From Microbacterium sp. RU1D (GTDB lineage Bacteria > Actinomycetota > Actinomycetes > Actinomycetales > Microbacteriaceae), in assembly GCF_900156435.1 (NCBI RefSeq), contig NZ_FTPQ01000001.1, forward strand, positions 186,001-250,000: DNA of 64,000 nucleotides, written 5' to 3'. Under the pieces are notes generated by a model. It ran no database searches. It was not told the origin of the DNA and saw nothing but the letters and a program-made list of their open reading frames with translations. Both the position numbers and the translations under genes were made by a program. Below are positions 8,685 to 16,718 of the stretch, in pieces (position 1 is the first letter of the stretch; the number at the start of each line of letters is the position of its first letter).

Positions 8685-9042
8685 TCAGGGGACCGGGGCG
8701 GGCGGCGGTGGCTCAGCACTGGGCGAGAGCTCGGTCACCTCGGGCTGCGCCTCAAAAGCGACCCGCCAATCCGGTGCACCGACCCCGATCGGCGCCAGGT
8801 ACACGGAGGTCGTTGCGTTGCGCAGCGGGAAGATCACCAGACCGCTGTCGACGCCGTCGACGGGCTTCTGATCGGCCACGTAAGCGATTCCGCCGCCGCC
8901 TGCACCGCTCGCGGCCAATTCCTCGAGCCACGCCTCCAGCGTGTCCCTACTGCACGACTCAACCGACCTGTTCAAAGGCCTTCCAAGTAGCGAGGACGTG
9001 CTCGTAATAATGGGTGTGGCGAAGTTCCGCCGCGATGGCCAC
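8685..9042 (-). pseudogene. Possible frameshifted small protein
   Basis: From GTG 9042 the minus strand reads (M)AIAAELRHTHYYEHVLATW then KAFEQVG and stops at TGA 8959-8961. A neighbouring frame then reads RDTLEAWLEELAASGAGGGG and AYVADQKPVDGVDSGLVIFP to 8685. Both halves look like genuine protein and join if one base is added or lost near 8955. I do not recognise the family. It could instead be one intact ORF starting inside the second frame. Confidence 0.35.
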
Positions 9043-9200
9043 TCCAGCGGGCTCGGACCAGCCATAAGTGGGACAAGGGCGCCCCACCCGGCGCACGCGC
9101 AAGGTCTGGACCGCTCGTCCCACAGAGGGCGGCGCATGTCCCGCATATGGTCACTCCAGCGGGCTCAGACGGGCCCCAAGGGGGACGAGGTCCGACGCCG
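9036..9200. repeat. Imperfect tandem duplication (about 113-bp period); contains right copy of the island-edge repeat at 9114-9151
   Basis: The unit starting ggccactccagcgggctc at 9036 recurs as ggtcactccagcgggctc at 9149, and aagtgggacaag at 9066 recurs as aagggggacgag at 9179. The second unit is preceded by the 38-bp sequence that also occurs at 743-780. The arms gtgggacaag (9068) and ctcgtcccac (9114) are also inverted relative to each other, so the region has palindromic character. Confidence 0.5.
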
Positions 9201-9242
9201 AACGGGGCGGGATGAGCTCCGGCGCGGACGCGAACGGCGCGC

Positions 9243-9839
9243 TCAGCGGATGCCGCGGGCCGCGAGGCCCTCACCGAGGGCATCGGCATGGCGCAGGGCC
9301 GCGATGAGCAGCGACAGGGCTCCGCGAAGGAGGGACGGCCGCACTCCGCGGGCGCGCTGCGCCTCGCGTACCTCGGCGGCCAGCCGCGCCAGCACGGGGA
9401 CCGTCGTGATGGTCACCGCGAGCAGGAGCGCCGCGCGCTCGGCATCCATCCCGACCCTCCGCAACGGGCGCAGCGCGCGTTCGAGGGCGTCGAGCACGTC
9501 GTCGACGCGCGTGGTGAGCGGCAGGAGCGTCGCGACGAGCAGGGCGGCCGCGACGCGCGCGGTGTTGGCCAGGGCGGGCTCGGGGCCGAGGAAGACGAGC
9601 TGGCCGATCGCGGTGATCGCCAGGATCCAGCGCAGGCCCCGGAGCTGACGCCCCAGCTCGCGCATTTGCAGACCGGAAGCGGCGTAGGCGACCGTCACGA
9701 CGCCCGCGCAGACGGCCGCCGTCCACGCCACGCTCGGCAGGGCCGCCACGCCGAGCGCGATGATCGCGACCAGCAGCATGCTGGGGCCCGCCGGCATCCG
9801 GTGCAGCGGTCCGTCGCCGGGTCGGTACAGGCTCAGCAC
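9243..9839 (-). CDS. bioN: Biotin ECF transporter T component BioN
   Basis: Transmembrane coupling (T) subunit of the energy-coupling-factor importer for biotin. The GTG start at 9839 overlaps the bioM stop and gives (M)LSLYRPGDGPLHRMPAGPS. Four or five helices follow (SMLLVAIIALGVAALPSVAW; TAAVCAGVVTVAYAASGLQ). The C-terminal segment RLAAEVREAQRARGVRPSLL carries the A-R-G coupling motif that docks on the ATPase. It is the last gene of bioY-bioM-bioN, all overlapping, so transcription and translation are probably coupled. Confidence 0.88.
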   Translation of the reverse strand: MLSLYRPGDGPLHRMPAGPSMLLVAIIALGVAALPSVAWTAAVCAGVVTVAYAASGLQMRELGRQLRGLRWILAITAIGQLVFLGPEPALANTARVAAALLVATLLPLTTRVDDVLDALERALRPLRRVGMDAERAALLLAVTITTVPVLARLAAEVREAQRARGVRPSLLRGALSLLIAALRHADALGEGLAARGIR

Positions 9840-10519
9840 GCCAGGGCCCGCTCGTAGGCGTCGACGACCCCGGATGCCGCGCCCGCGGCGCTGACGGAAC
9901 CCTCGGCGAACAGCACGGCGGCGTCGCACCGCCGCGCGAGGGCGAGATCGTGGGTCACGAGGACGAGCGCGTGACCGGTATCGGCGAGGAGGTGGTCGGC
10001 GACGCGGCGCGCATTGCGAGCGTCGAGGGATGCCGTGGGTTCATCGGCGACGACGAGGGCGGGATCGCGGACGAACGCTCCGCACAGCGCGAGCAGCTGC
10101 TTCTGTCCGCCGGACAGGTCGTGCGCGGGCCGATCGGCGAGGTCGGCGAGTCCGAACCGCGCGAGGGCGCGGGCCACCCGCTCGGCGCGCTCCGCCTTCG
10201 CCAGGCGTTCCGCGCGCAGCGAGAACCCGACGTCGTCCGCGACCATGGGCATCACGATCTGTGCGTCGGGATTGCTCAGCACGAGGGCGACGCGGCGGCG
10301 GAGGTCGGCGGCATCCCGGTCGGGATCGAGGCCGAGGACGGTGAGGCCGCCCGCCGAGCGTGTCGCGAGGCCCGCGATGAGCCGCGCGAACGTCGACTTG
10401 CCCGAGCCGTTGTCGCCGATGACGGCGATCGTGCGGGCGTCGAGATCGAGGGTGACGTCGCGCAGCACCTCCCGCCCGCCGAGACGGGCCGACAGCCCGT
10501 CGCAGCGGAGCGTGCTCAC
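9833..10519 (-). CDS. bioM: Biotin ECF transporter ATPase BioM
   Basis: ABC ATPase that powers biotin uptake with BioN and BioY. Walker A GDNGSGKST, Q-loop region VLSNPDAQIV, signature LSGGQKQ, Walker B LVVADEPTASLD and a switch His in VLVTHDLAL are all present in 228 residues, a normal EcfA length. The GTG start at 10519 overlaps the bioY stop by four bases (GTGA), which decides it; the much longer upstream frame is shadow of bioY. It is the only ATPase of the set, so it should act as a homodimer. Confidence 0.92.
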   Translation of the reverse strand: MSTLRCDGLSARLGGREVLRDVTLDLDARTIAVIGDNGSGKSTFARLIAGLATRSAGGLTVLGLDPDRDAADLRRRVALVLSNPDAQIVMPMVADDVGFSLRAERLAKAERAERVARALARFGLADLADRPAHDLSGGQKQLLALCGAFVRDPALVVADEPTASLDARNARRVADHLLADTGHALVLVTHDLALARRCDAAVLFAEGSVSAAGAASGVVDAYERALAC

Positions 10520-11118
10520 GCGGCGGTTCCGACCGTGACCTGCGCGGGGGCCGTCTCGCGCCACTCGCGACGGAACCCACGCGGGTACGCACGCGCGAGC
10601 GCGGTCACCACGACCGTCGCCACCGCCGCCTTGAGCAGGTCGCCCGGCACGAACACGAGGCTGGTGAGGGCGGTCTCGCCGAGCGGGAGCCGGGTCACCA
10701 GGCTCTGCACGGGGATGCCGACGGCGTAGATGGCCACGACGCCGCCCGCGAGCATCGCGAGGACGGTGCGCCAGAGGACCGGACGCCGCCCGCCCGCGTG
10801 GACGATGAGTCCGATGACGATCGCGCCCAGGATCCAGCCGAGCGCGTACCCGGCGGTGGGGCCGAGGAAGACGCCGAAGCCGCCGCGGCCTCCGGCCAGC
10901 AGGGGCAGTCCCGCCGCGACGAGCGTGAGGAGCACCGTCACCGACAGCGCCCCGAACCACGGTCCGAGGACGGCGCCGGCGAGCATGACGCCCAGCGTCT
11001 GCGCGGTGATCGGCACGCCGCCGAAGACCGGGAAGCTGCCGGGCAGACCCAGCACGGCGATGAGCGCGGCGAAGACGGCGACGCGCGAGAGGTCGGTGGC
11101 ATCAGGGGTACGGGTCAT
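10516..11118 (-). CDS. bioY: Biotin transporter S component BioY
   Basis: Biotin-binding membrane subunit (200 aa, about six helices). SRVAVFAALIAVLGLPGSFP and FGGVPITAQTLGVMLAGAVL are the typical BioY N-terminal helices, with the family pattern VPITxQT. The 11131-11158 operator pair lies just upstream of its ATG, between it and the divergent TetR gene, so biotin-responsive repression is likely. First gene of the bioY-bioM-bioN operon. No biotin synthesis genes are visible in the window, so uptake may be the main supply. Confidence 0.93.
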   Translation of the reverse strand: MTRTPDATDLSRVAVFAALIAVLGLPGSFPVFGGVPITAQTLGVMLAGAVLGPWFGALSVTVLLTLVAAGLPLLAGGRGGFGVFLGPTAGYALGWILGAIVIGLIVHAGGRRPVLWRTVLAMLAGGVVAIYAVGIPVQSLVTRLPLGETALTSLVFVPGDLLKAAVATVVVTALARAYPRGFRREWRETAPAQVTVGTAA

Positions 11119-11130
11119 GGCGGGCCTTCC

Positions 11131-11165
11131 TGAACGGTGTTCACCTGAACGGCGTTCACTATACT
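11131..11165. promoter_or_regulatory. Tandem BioQ-type operators and bioQ -10 box
   Basis: Two copies of a 13-bp palindrome, TGAACGGTGTTCA (11131-11143) and TGAACGGCGTTCA (11146-11158), fit the TGAAC-N3-GTTCA type of site known for actinobacterial BioQ. TATACT at 11160-11165 ends 6 bases before the TetR ATG at 11172, so the regulator's mRNA is probably leaderless. Repressor on the operators would block both divergent promoters. Confidence 0.75.
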
Positions 11166-11171
11166 CATCGC

Positions 11172-11777
11172 ATGGCCCCCCGAGGACACTCCGCCGACGA
11201 CGTCGCCCTCACCGCACTGCGCATCCTCGACGACCACGGCCTGCCCGACCTGACGATGCGCCGGCTCGCGGCGGCGCTCGAGGTGCAGCCGAGCGCGCTG
11301 TACTGGCACTTCCCGAACAAGCAGGCGCTGCTCGCGGAGTTGTCGGATCGGATCGTGGGGCGCATGGCATCCGGCCCCGCCACCGACCTCTCCCGCGAGG
11401 CGCACGCCCTCCGCGACGCCCTGCTCGCCTACCGCGACGGCGCGGAGGTGGTCTCGAGCACGCTCGCCATGGGCCTGGGGTCGTCCGTCGCGCTGGATCG
11501 CCTGTCCGCGCCCGCCGCCGCCGCCGGGTCCGACGCCGGGACCGCCCGCCGAGTCGCCACGACCGTGCTGCACTACGTGCTGGGATTCGTCTGGCACGAG
11601 CAGCAGCGCCTGCAGTACGACAGCGCCGGCGCCCGCCCCGACGCCGCCGCCCGCTCCGACGCCGGGTCCGCCGCCGACGATCCGGCCGAGGTCGACGGCG
11701 GCGCTGCCGGTCTCGCGAGCGACGACTTCGCCTTCGGCCTGGACCTCATCGTCGCCGGCCTCCGCGCACGGGTCTGA
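11172..11777 (+). CDS. bioQ: TetR-family regulator, BioQ-like biotin repressor
   Basis: 201-aa TetR regulator. The N-terminal helix-turn-helix is clear (LTMRRLAAALEVQPSALYWH then FPNKQALL, residues about 22-50). The C-terminal ligand/dimer domain contains an Ala/Asp-rich insertion (about 155-185). The divergent position to bioY, with two TGAAC-N3-GTTCA palindromes between them, supports the BioQ assignment; the protein alone would only say TetR. The start at 11172 fits the -10 box spacing for a leaderless message. Confidence 0.75.
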   Translation: MAPRGHSADDVALTALRILDDHGLPDLTMRRLAAALEVQPSALYWHFPNKQALLAELSDRIVGRMASGPATDLSREAHALRDALLAYRDGAEVVSSTLAMGLGSSVALDRLSAPAAAAGSDAGTARRVATTVLHYVLGFVWHEQQRLQYDSAGARPDAAARSDAGSAADDPAEVDGGAAGLASDDFAFGLDLIVAGLRARV

Positions 11778-11804
11778 ACCCCGCCCCCGCGCCCGGCCCA
11801 CCCG

Positions 11805-12111
11805 CCGAGACCGCGCGTGGTCGCCGAGAGCGCACGCGTGCGCCGAGACCACGCGCGTTCGCCGAGATCACACGAGATCGCCGAGACCACACGCGTTGGG
11901 GCGCAAAGGCGTATGAGGTCGGCGAAGGGATGCGATCTCGCGTCCACCGCGCCGAACCGCGCAACCCAGGCGACCCGCGCGACCCACGACCATCCTGCCG
12001 AGACCACCCGCGCGTGCCGAGAGCAGCCGCCCGCACCGACACCACCCGCGCGTGCCCGAACCACCCCCGTCCGCCGAGACCGCAGGCATTTGCCGAGACC
12101 GCGGGCCTTCG
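11805..12111. repeat. Two arrays of a 19-bp tandem repeat in a 399-bp gene-free stretch
   Basis: Five units run from 11805 to 11899 and six from 11998 to 12111, each beginning ccgaga or a close variant (ccgagaccacgcgcgttcg, ccgagaccacacgcgttgg, ccgagaccgcgggccttcg). The first array is followed by a tail with gaggtcggcgaagggatgcg, and the second by the related gagctcggcgaacggatgcg, so array plus tail is duplicated as a block. No gene lies between 11778 and 12176. The 19-bp period places every unit at about the same helical phase for every two turns. Confidence 0.85.
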
Positions 12112-12176
12112 CGCGCATGAGGGCGCGAGCTCGGCGAACGGATGCGGCTTCGGCATCCGCCCGGCGCCGGACGCCG

Positions 12177-14315
12177 TCAGCGCTGCTTGACCTCGCCGAA
12201 CAGGCGGGCGATCGGCACGAGCACCGCGGGACGCGCGGCGATCCATGCCGCGGCCATGACGACGAGGGATGCCGCGAAGATCAGCAGTCCGGTCGGATCG
12301 CCCGTGAACGCCTCGGGGTCGACGGACCCGCGGGCGGCGTACATGTGGTTCAGGTTGCGCAGCGCACCCGTTGCGAGCACGAGGGCGACGTGCACGACGA
12401 TGAACGCCACGAAGAAGAGCATGGTCGGGAAGTGGACCTTCCGCGCCCACTCCGCCGGATACAGCCGGTTCAGCTTCTCGGCATCCTTCGGCCACACCCC
12501 CGACAGGCGCACACCGCTGACGATCGCGAGGGGCGCGGCGACGAAGGTGATCGTGAAGTACGACAGCTGCTGCAGGCTGTTGTAGTTCACCCACCCGTTC
12601 TCGGTGGGCCAGTCGAGCGAGGCGTACTGGAGCGCCGCCGAGAGGGCGTTCGGGAAGACCTCCCACGACGTCGGCACGATTCGCATCCACTGCCCCGTGA
12701 CGAACAGCAGCACGACGAAGATCAGGCCATTGGCGATCCACAGGATGTCGAGCGCCTGGTGGAACCACAGGGCGAGGCTGATGCGCCGCCTCTTGTTGGT
12801 GCGGGGCGACCAGAAGGCGGAGGGCCGCTTCTCGCGACGCACCTGCCAGCCGGTGCGGATGATCAGCAGCAGGAAGAAGCTGTTGAGGAAGTGCGACCAG
12901 TTCAGCCACGCGGGCAGCCCGACGGGCGCGGACGCGGGCAGCGCATACTCCCCAGGGAACGCCGCAAGGAACTCGCGCCCGGGGCCGATCGCGAGCACGA
13001 AGCGAGCGAGGAGCACCGCGATGCCGACGAGGGCGAGGGCGAAGACCCCGAGCACGGCCGTCGAGCCGAGCAGCTGGAGCGGCGAGTAGTCGCGGAGCGC
13101 GGCCGTGGCAGCGGTCGGGCGGGGCGAGGCGGCGGTCCTGGCACCGGGTGCCGCGCGCCGCCCCGCGGCGCCGGGCCACACCGTGCGGCGAACGGTGAGA
13201 GGCGGGCGCGGGGCCGTGGGCGCGAGGGCCGCCGGGGCCGCGGGCGCGGCGGGCGCGGAGGCGGGCGCGGGGGGCGCGGGTGCGGAGGCGGACTCCGGGG
13301 TCGGGGAGGCGGGCGCGGGGGGCGCGGGGGGCGCGGAGTCGGGCTCGGGCGTCGGCACCGACGCCGGGTGCGCGGACGCCCCCGATCGGACGCCGGTGTG
13401 TTCGTCCGGTCCCGCACCCCCTCGCGGCGCGGCAGCTCCGGATGCCGGGGGCCAGGGCTCCCCGCCCGGCTCACGTGGGAGTCCGCGACGCGAAGCAGCG
13501 GTCGCGGCATCCGTTTCGGACGGCGCGGCGGCGGGGTGCGAGGTGCCCTCGCCGGTCGCGGCATCCGCCGCGAAAGGCGCGGCCGCCGGGTGCGAGGCAC
13601 CGCCAGCGCTCGCGGGCTCGACGGGATCGGAGCCGTGCTCCCGCGTCGGACGCGGGGGCGCCTTCGGTCCGACGCCCGTGTTCCGGTCGGGTTCCGGCGC
13701 GGCTGTTGCGCCGTTGCCGACGGACGGGACGAGGGATGCCGGCGGCCAGGGCTCACCGCCCGGCTCGCGCGGCAGGCCCCGGCGCGCCGTCGGCCTGCCG
13801 GCCGGAGCGTTCGCGTCGGCCGAGGTCGGCGCGTCTGCGAACGCGGGCGCGGCGGCCGGGACGGCTCGGTCGGCCGAAGCGGCTCGGTCGGCCGGGGCTG
13901 GCACGTCGGTCCGGGCGCCTCCGTCGGTCGGGGCGGCTCCGCCGGTCGGGGCGGCTCCGCCGGTCGAAGCGGCTCCGTCGGCCGAGGCGGCAACCTCGGC
14001 CGGGGCGGGCGCGGGCGCGTAGGTCGAGGCGGGCGCGTCGGCCGACGCGGCTCCCTCAATCGGGGCGGGCGGGGCGACGCCGCCCCCCGCGTCGCCGGAG
14101 CCGGACCCGAGAGTGGAGTCCGCGGCATCCGTCGACAACACCGCGAGGTTCGTCGCGCTGGGGCAATCCCCCGGGGCGGAATCTGCGAGACCGGTGCCGT
14201 CCTGCGCGCGCCCCTCCGCGTCGAGACCGGGCGCGTCGGAGGCCGCGGGCGGCCAGGGCTCCCCGCCGGGGACGCGCGGCAGCCCGCGACGCGGGGTGCG
14301 GGGTGTGGACGCCAT
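12177..14315 (-). CDS. Cytochrome b-like membrane protein with long disordered N-terminal region (712 aa)
   Basis: The C-terminal half (about residues 420-712) is a four- to five-helix b-type cytochrome of the formate-dehydrogenase-gamma/cytochrome b/b6 kind, with His residues in or next to helices (NWSHFLNSFFLLLIIRTGW; ALWFHQALDILWIANGL; VHFPTMLFFVAFIVVHVALV) that could bind two hemes. The first about 390 residues are Ala/Pro/Gly low complexity containing three copies of the motif RRGLPR(V/E)PGGEPWPP (near residues 9, 178 and 275). The ATG follows the etfA stop with no gap, so it is the third gene of etfB-etfA-cytochrome. This suggests it takes electrons from ETF to the membrane; that role is inference. 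Confidence 0.75.
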   Translation of the reverse strand: MASTPRTPRRGLPRVPGGEPWPPAASDAPGLDAEGRAQDGTGLADSAPGDCPSATNLAVLSTDAADSTLGSGSGDAGGGVAPPAPIEGAASADAPASTYAPAPAPAEVAASADGAASTGGAAPTGGAAPTDGGARTDVPAPADRAASADRAVPAAAPAFADAPTSADANAPAGRPTARRGLPREPGGEPWPPASLVPSVGNGATAAPEPDRNTGVGPKAPPRPTREHGSDPVEPASAGGASHPAAAPFAADAATGEGTSHPAAAPSETDAATAASRRGLPREPGGEPWPPASGAAAPRGGAGPDEHTGVRSGASAHPASVPTPEPDSAPPAPPAPASPTPESASAPAPPAPASAPAAPAAPAALAPTAPRPPLTVRRTVWPGAAGRRAAPGARTAASPRPTAATAALRDYSPLQLLGSTAVLGVFALALVGIAVLLARFVLAIGPGREFLAAFPGEYALPASAPVGLPAWLNWSHFLNSFFLLLIIRTGWQVRREKRPSAFWSPRTNKRRRISLALWFHQALDILWIANGLIFVVLLFVTGQWMRIVPTSWEVFPNALSAALQYASLDWPTENGWVNYNSLQQLSYFTITFVAAPLAIVSGVRLSGVWPKDAEKLNRLYPAEWARKVHFPTMLFFVAFIVVHVALVLATGALRNLNHMYAARGSVDPEAFTGDPTGLLIFAASLVVMAAAWIAARPAVLVPIARLFGEVKQR

Positions 14316-15278
14316 CTACTTCTTGTGGGCCTCGAGCGCGCTGATGAGTTGCGGGACGACGGTGAACAGGTCTCCGACGATACCGAAGTCGGCGATGTCG
14401 AAGATGGGAGCATCGGGGTTCTTGTCGACCGCTACGATCACGCCCGCCGTCTGCATGCCCGCCCGGTGCTGGATCGCCCCCGAGATGCCCAGCGCGACGT
14501 ACAGCCGCGGCGATACCGTCACCCCGGTCTGTCCGACCTGGGCGCTCGAGGGCACGTACCCCGCGTCGACCGCGGCGCGCGAGGCGCCCACGGCGGCGCC
14601 GAGCACGTCGGCGAGGCGTTCGACGAGCGCGAAGTCCTCGCGCGAGCCCACCCCACGACCCCCGGCGACGACCGCCGCCGCTCCGCGCAGCTCGGGGCGC
14701 GACGACGGCGCCGCGGTCTCGGCGAAGCTCTCGATGCGCCCCGCCCGGGCCCCGGATGCCGTGATCTCGAGCTCCGTGCGGACGAGGGGCTGCGCCGGCA
14801 GGCGCCCCTCGACGGCGCCGGGGCGGAGGGTGGCGAGCAGCGGCCCGAAGGTCGGCGCCCCGGTGACGGCGAAGGCCCCGCCGAGCGCCGAATGGCGGGC
14901 GACGACACCGAGGTCGTCGCGCTCGACGCCGACGACATCGGTGGCCAACGGCATCCGCAGCCGCGCGGCCAGACGGGCCAACGCGTCACGCGACTCGACG
15001 GCGTGCGAGGCCAACACGAGTTCGGGCTGCTCGCGCGCGACCGCGGCCGCCAGCGCGTCGACTACGGGAACGGTCAGCGCGTCGCCGGGGGTCGGGGCCG
15101 TCAGCACTCGCACCGCACCGAGGTCGGCGGCCGCCGCCGATGCCGCCTCCGCGGCGTCGGCCGAGCAGGCGATCAGCGCGACCGGCTCCCCCACGGCCGC
15201 GGCCGCGGCGAGCAGGCCGGCCGATGACGCGGCGAGCGCTCCCCCGGGCAGCACTTCCGGCACGACCAGCACGCTCAT
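14316..15278 (-). CDS. etfA: Electron transfer flavoprotein alpha subunit
   Basis: FAD-binding subunit of the ETF heterodimer that accepts electrons from acyl-CoA dehydrogenases. 320 aa, usual length. The C-terminal FAD domain has [26 protein letters not shown] and the ending [15 protein letters not shown], all standard. The N-terminal domain is Ala-rich but conserved ([17 protein letters not shown]). The start overlaps the etfB stop (ATGA at 15278). Operon order is etfB-etfA-cytochrome b. Confidence 0.93.
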   Translation of the reverse strand: MSVLVVPEVLPGGALAASSAGLLAAAAAVGEPVALIACSADAAEAASAAAADLGAVRVLTAPTPGDALTVPVVDALAAAVAREQPELVLASHAVESRDALARLAARLRMPLATDVVGVERDDLGVVARHSALGGAFAVTGAPTFGPLLATLRPGAVEGRLPAQPLVRTELEITASGARAGRIESFAETAAPSSRPELRGAAAVVAGGRGVGSREDFALVERLADVLGAAVGASRAAVDAGYVPSSAQVGQTGVTVSPRLYVALGISGAIQHRAGMQTAGVIVAVDKNPDAPIFDIADFGIVGDLFTVVPQLISALEAHKK

Positions 15279-16054
15279 CAGGCCACCCCCTCGGCGAGGA
15301 GGAACGCGGCGAGTCTCTCCCCGGCGTCGCCCTCGTCGACGATCTTCGTGCCGGCCTGGCGCGGAGGTCGTTCCGCGACCGACAGCATGATGTACCGCGC
15401 GGTCGCGGCGTCTTCGGGCGCGACGCCGAGGTCGCCGGCATCCACCGTCTCGAAGGGCTTCTTCTTCGCCGCCATGATGCCCTTGAAGGTCGTGAAGCGC
15501 CCCTCGGGCATCGCCTCGGTGATCGAGACGACGGCGGGGAGCGGCGCCGACACGCGCATCGTGCCCGCGTCGCTCACGCGGTCGCCCGAGACCGCGTCGT
15601 CCGTGATCTCGAGCGTCGACAGCCCGGTCAGCTGAGGCGCGTCGAGCATCTCGGCCACCATCGCGGGGACCACGCCGCCCCCACCGTCGGTGGAGAGGTT
15701 GCCGGCGAGCACGAGGTCGAAGCCGACGCGCCGGATCGCTGCGGCCAGCACTTCGGCCGTGAGCAGCAGGTCGGCCCCGCGCAGGGCGTCGTCGACGACG
15801 TGCAGCGCGGAGGTGGCGCCCATCGCGAGGGCCTTGCGGATGGTCGCCACGGCCGACGCCGGCGCCATCGCGACCACGGCGACCTCGGTGCCGGGGTGCG
15901 CGTCGGCGAAGGCGAGCGCGGCCTCGACCGCGCGCTCGTCGATCTCGTCGAGCACCGGCGCGGACGCTGCCCGCTCGACCAGCCCGGTCTCGAGCGAGAG
16001 CCGACGCTCGCCCCACGTGTCGGGGACTTCTTTGATCAGCACCACGATCTTCAT
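15278..16054 (-). CDS. etfB: Electron transfer flavoprotein beta subunit
   Basis: AMP-binding subunit of ETF (258 aa). [20 protein letters not shown] begins at 16054 with gaaggag upstream; the longer frame to 16243 is antisense to the MarR gene and is dropped. The segment [16 protein letters not shown] and the recognition-loop region [20 protein letters not shown] are typical. First gene of the operon and divergent from the MarR gene, with 72 bp between the two starts. Confidence 0.93.
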   Translation of the reverse strand: MKIVVLIKEVPDTWGERRLSLETGLVERAASAPVLDEIDERAVEAALAFADAHPGTEVAVVAMAPASAVATIRKALAMGATSALHVVDDALRGADLLLTAEVLAAAIRRVGFDLVLAGNLSTDGGGGVVPAMVAEMLDAPQLTGLSTLEITDDAVSGDRVSDAGTMRVSAPLPAVVSITEAMPEGRFTTFKGIMAAKKKPFETVDAGDLGVAPEDAATARYIMLSVAERPPRQAGTKIVDEGDAGERLAAFLLAEGVA

Positions 16055-16126
16055 CGACCATGCTCCTTCGAAGAGGGGACGGATGCCGCGACCCCGCGGC
16101 GGTAGCGTGAAGCACGAGGAGGACCC

Positions 16127-16654
16127 ATGACGCGACGACTGCCGGTCGACCCGATCGCCGAGGCCAAGCGCCAATGGCTGGCGCACGGGTGGGACGATGC
16201 CGCCGACGGCATGACGGTCGTGACCTCGGTGATCCGCGCGCACCAGTTGCTCATGGCATCCATCGACCGGGCGTTGAAGCCCTTCGATCTATCGTTCTCT
16301 CGCTTCGAGATGCTGCGGCTGCTCGCGTTCACGCGGGAGGGGCGGATGCCGATGGCGAGCGCCATCGCACGCCTGCAGGTGCACCCGACGAGCGTGACGA
16401 ACACGGTCGAGCGGCTGGCCCGCGACGGGTACGTCACGCGGGAGCCGCACCCCACCGACGGGCGCGCCGCGTTGCTCGCGCTGACGGATGCCGGACGACG
16501 GCGGGTCGACGAGGCGACGGCGGCGTTGAACGAGGTGTTCGCCGACCTCGGCCTCGCCGACGACGACGCGACGGCGCTCGTGCGCATCATCGCGCGCTTC
16601 CGCAAGGGCGCCGGCGACTTCGCCGATCCCGCCCCGGTGCCCGACCCGCTTTGA
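16127..16654 (+). CDS. MarR-family transcription regulator
   Basis: 175-aa winged-helix regulator: LDRALKP-type dimer helix then [14 protein letters not shown], recognition region [20 protein letters not shown] and wing [20 protein letters not shown] with the Asp-x-Arg signature of MarR. A ribosome-binding site (gaggagg) precedes the ATG, and TAGCGT at 16103-16108 is a plausible -10. It is divergent from etfB, so control of the etf operon (and perhaps the nearby acyl-CoA genes) by an acyl-CoA or aromatic ligand is a fair guess. Confidence 0.88.
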   Translation: MTRRLPVDPIAEAKRQWLAHGWDDAADGMTVVTSVIRAHQLLMASIDRALKPFDLSFSRFEMLRLLAFTREGRMPMASAIARLQVHPTSVTNTVERLARDGYVTREPHPTDGRAALLALTDAGRRRVDEATAALNEVFADLGLADDDATALVRIIARFRKGAGDFADPAPVPDPL

Positions 16655-16718
16655 GCCCCACCGGGCAGCACGGACCCGCGGACCGCCGCGCCCGCCGGAT
16701 GGCGTCGTCTCCCGTTGC

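Noticed and set aside
675..9240. Complete integrative element with integrase and tRNA attachment site
   Set aside because: No tRNA sequence, integrase, relaxase or replication gene could be found; only two conjugation gene remnants remain.
11805..12111. CRISPR array
   Set aside because: The 19-bp units are contiguous without spacers, too short and too variable, and no cas genes are nearby.
11817..15227. 1136-aa plus-strand ORF
   Set aside because: It is antisense to the cytochrome b and etfA genes and is charged low-complexity sequence typical of high-GC shadow frames.
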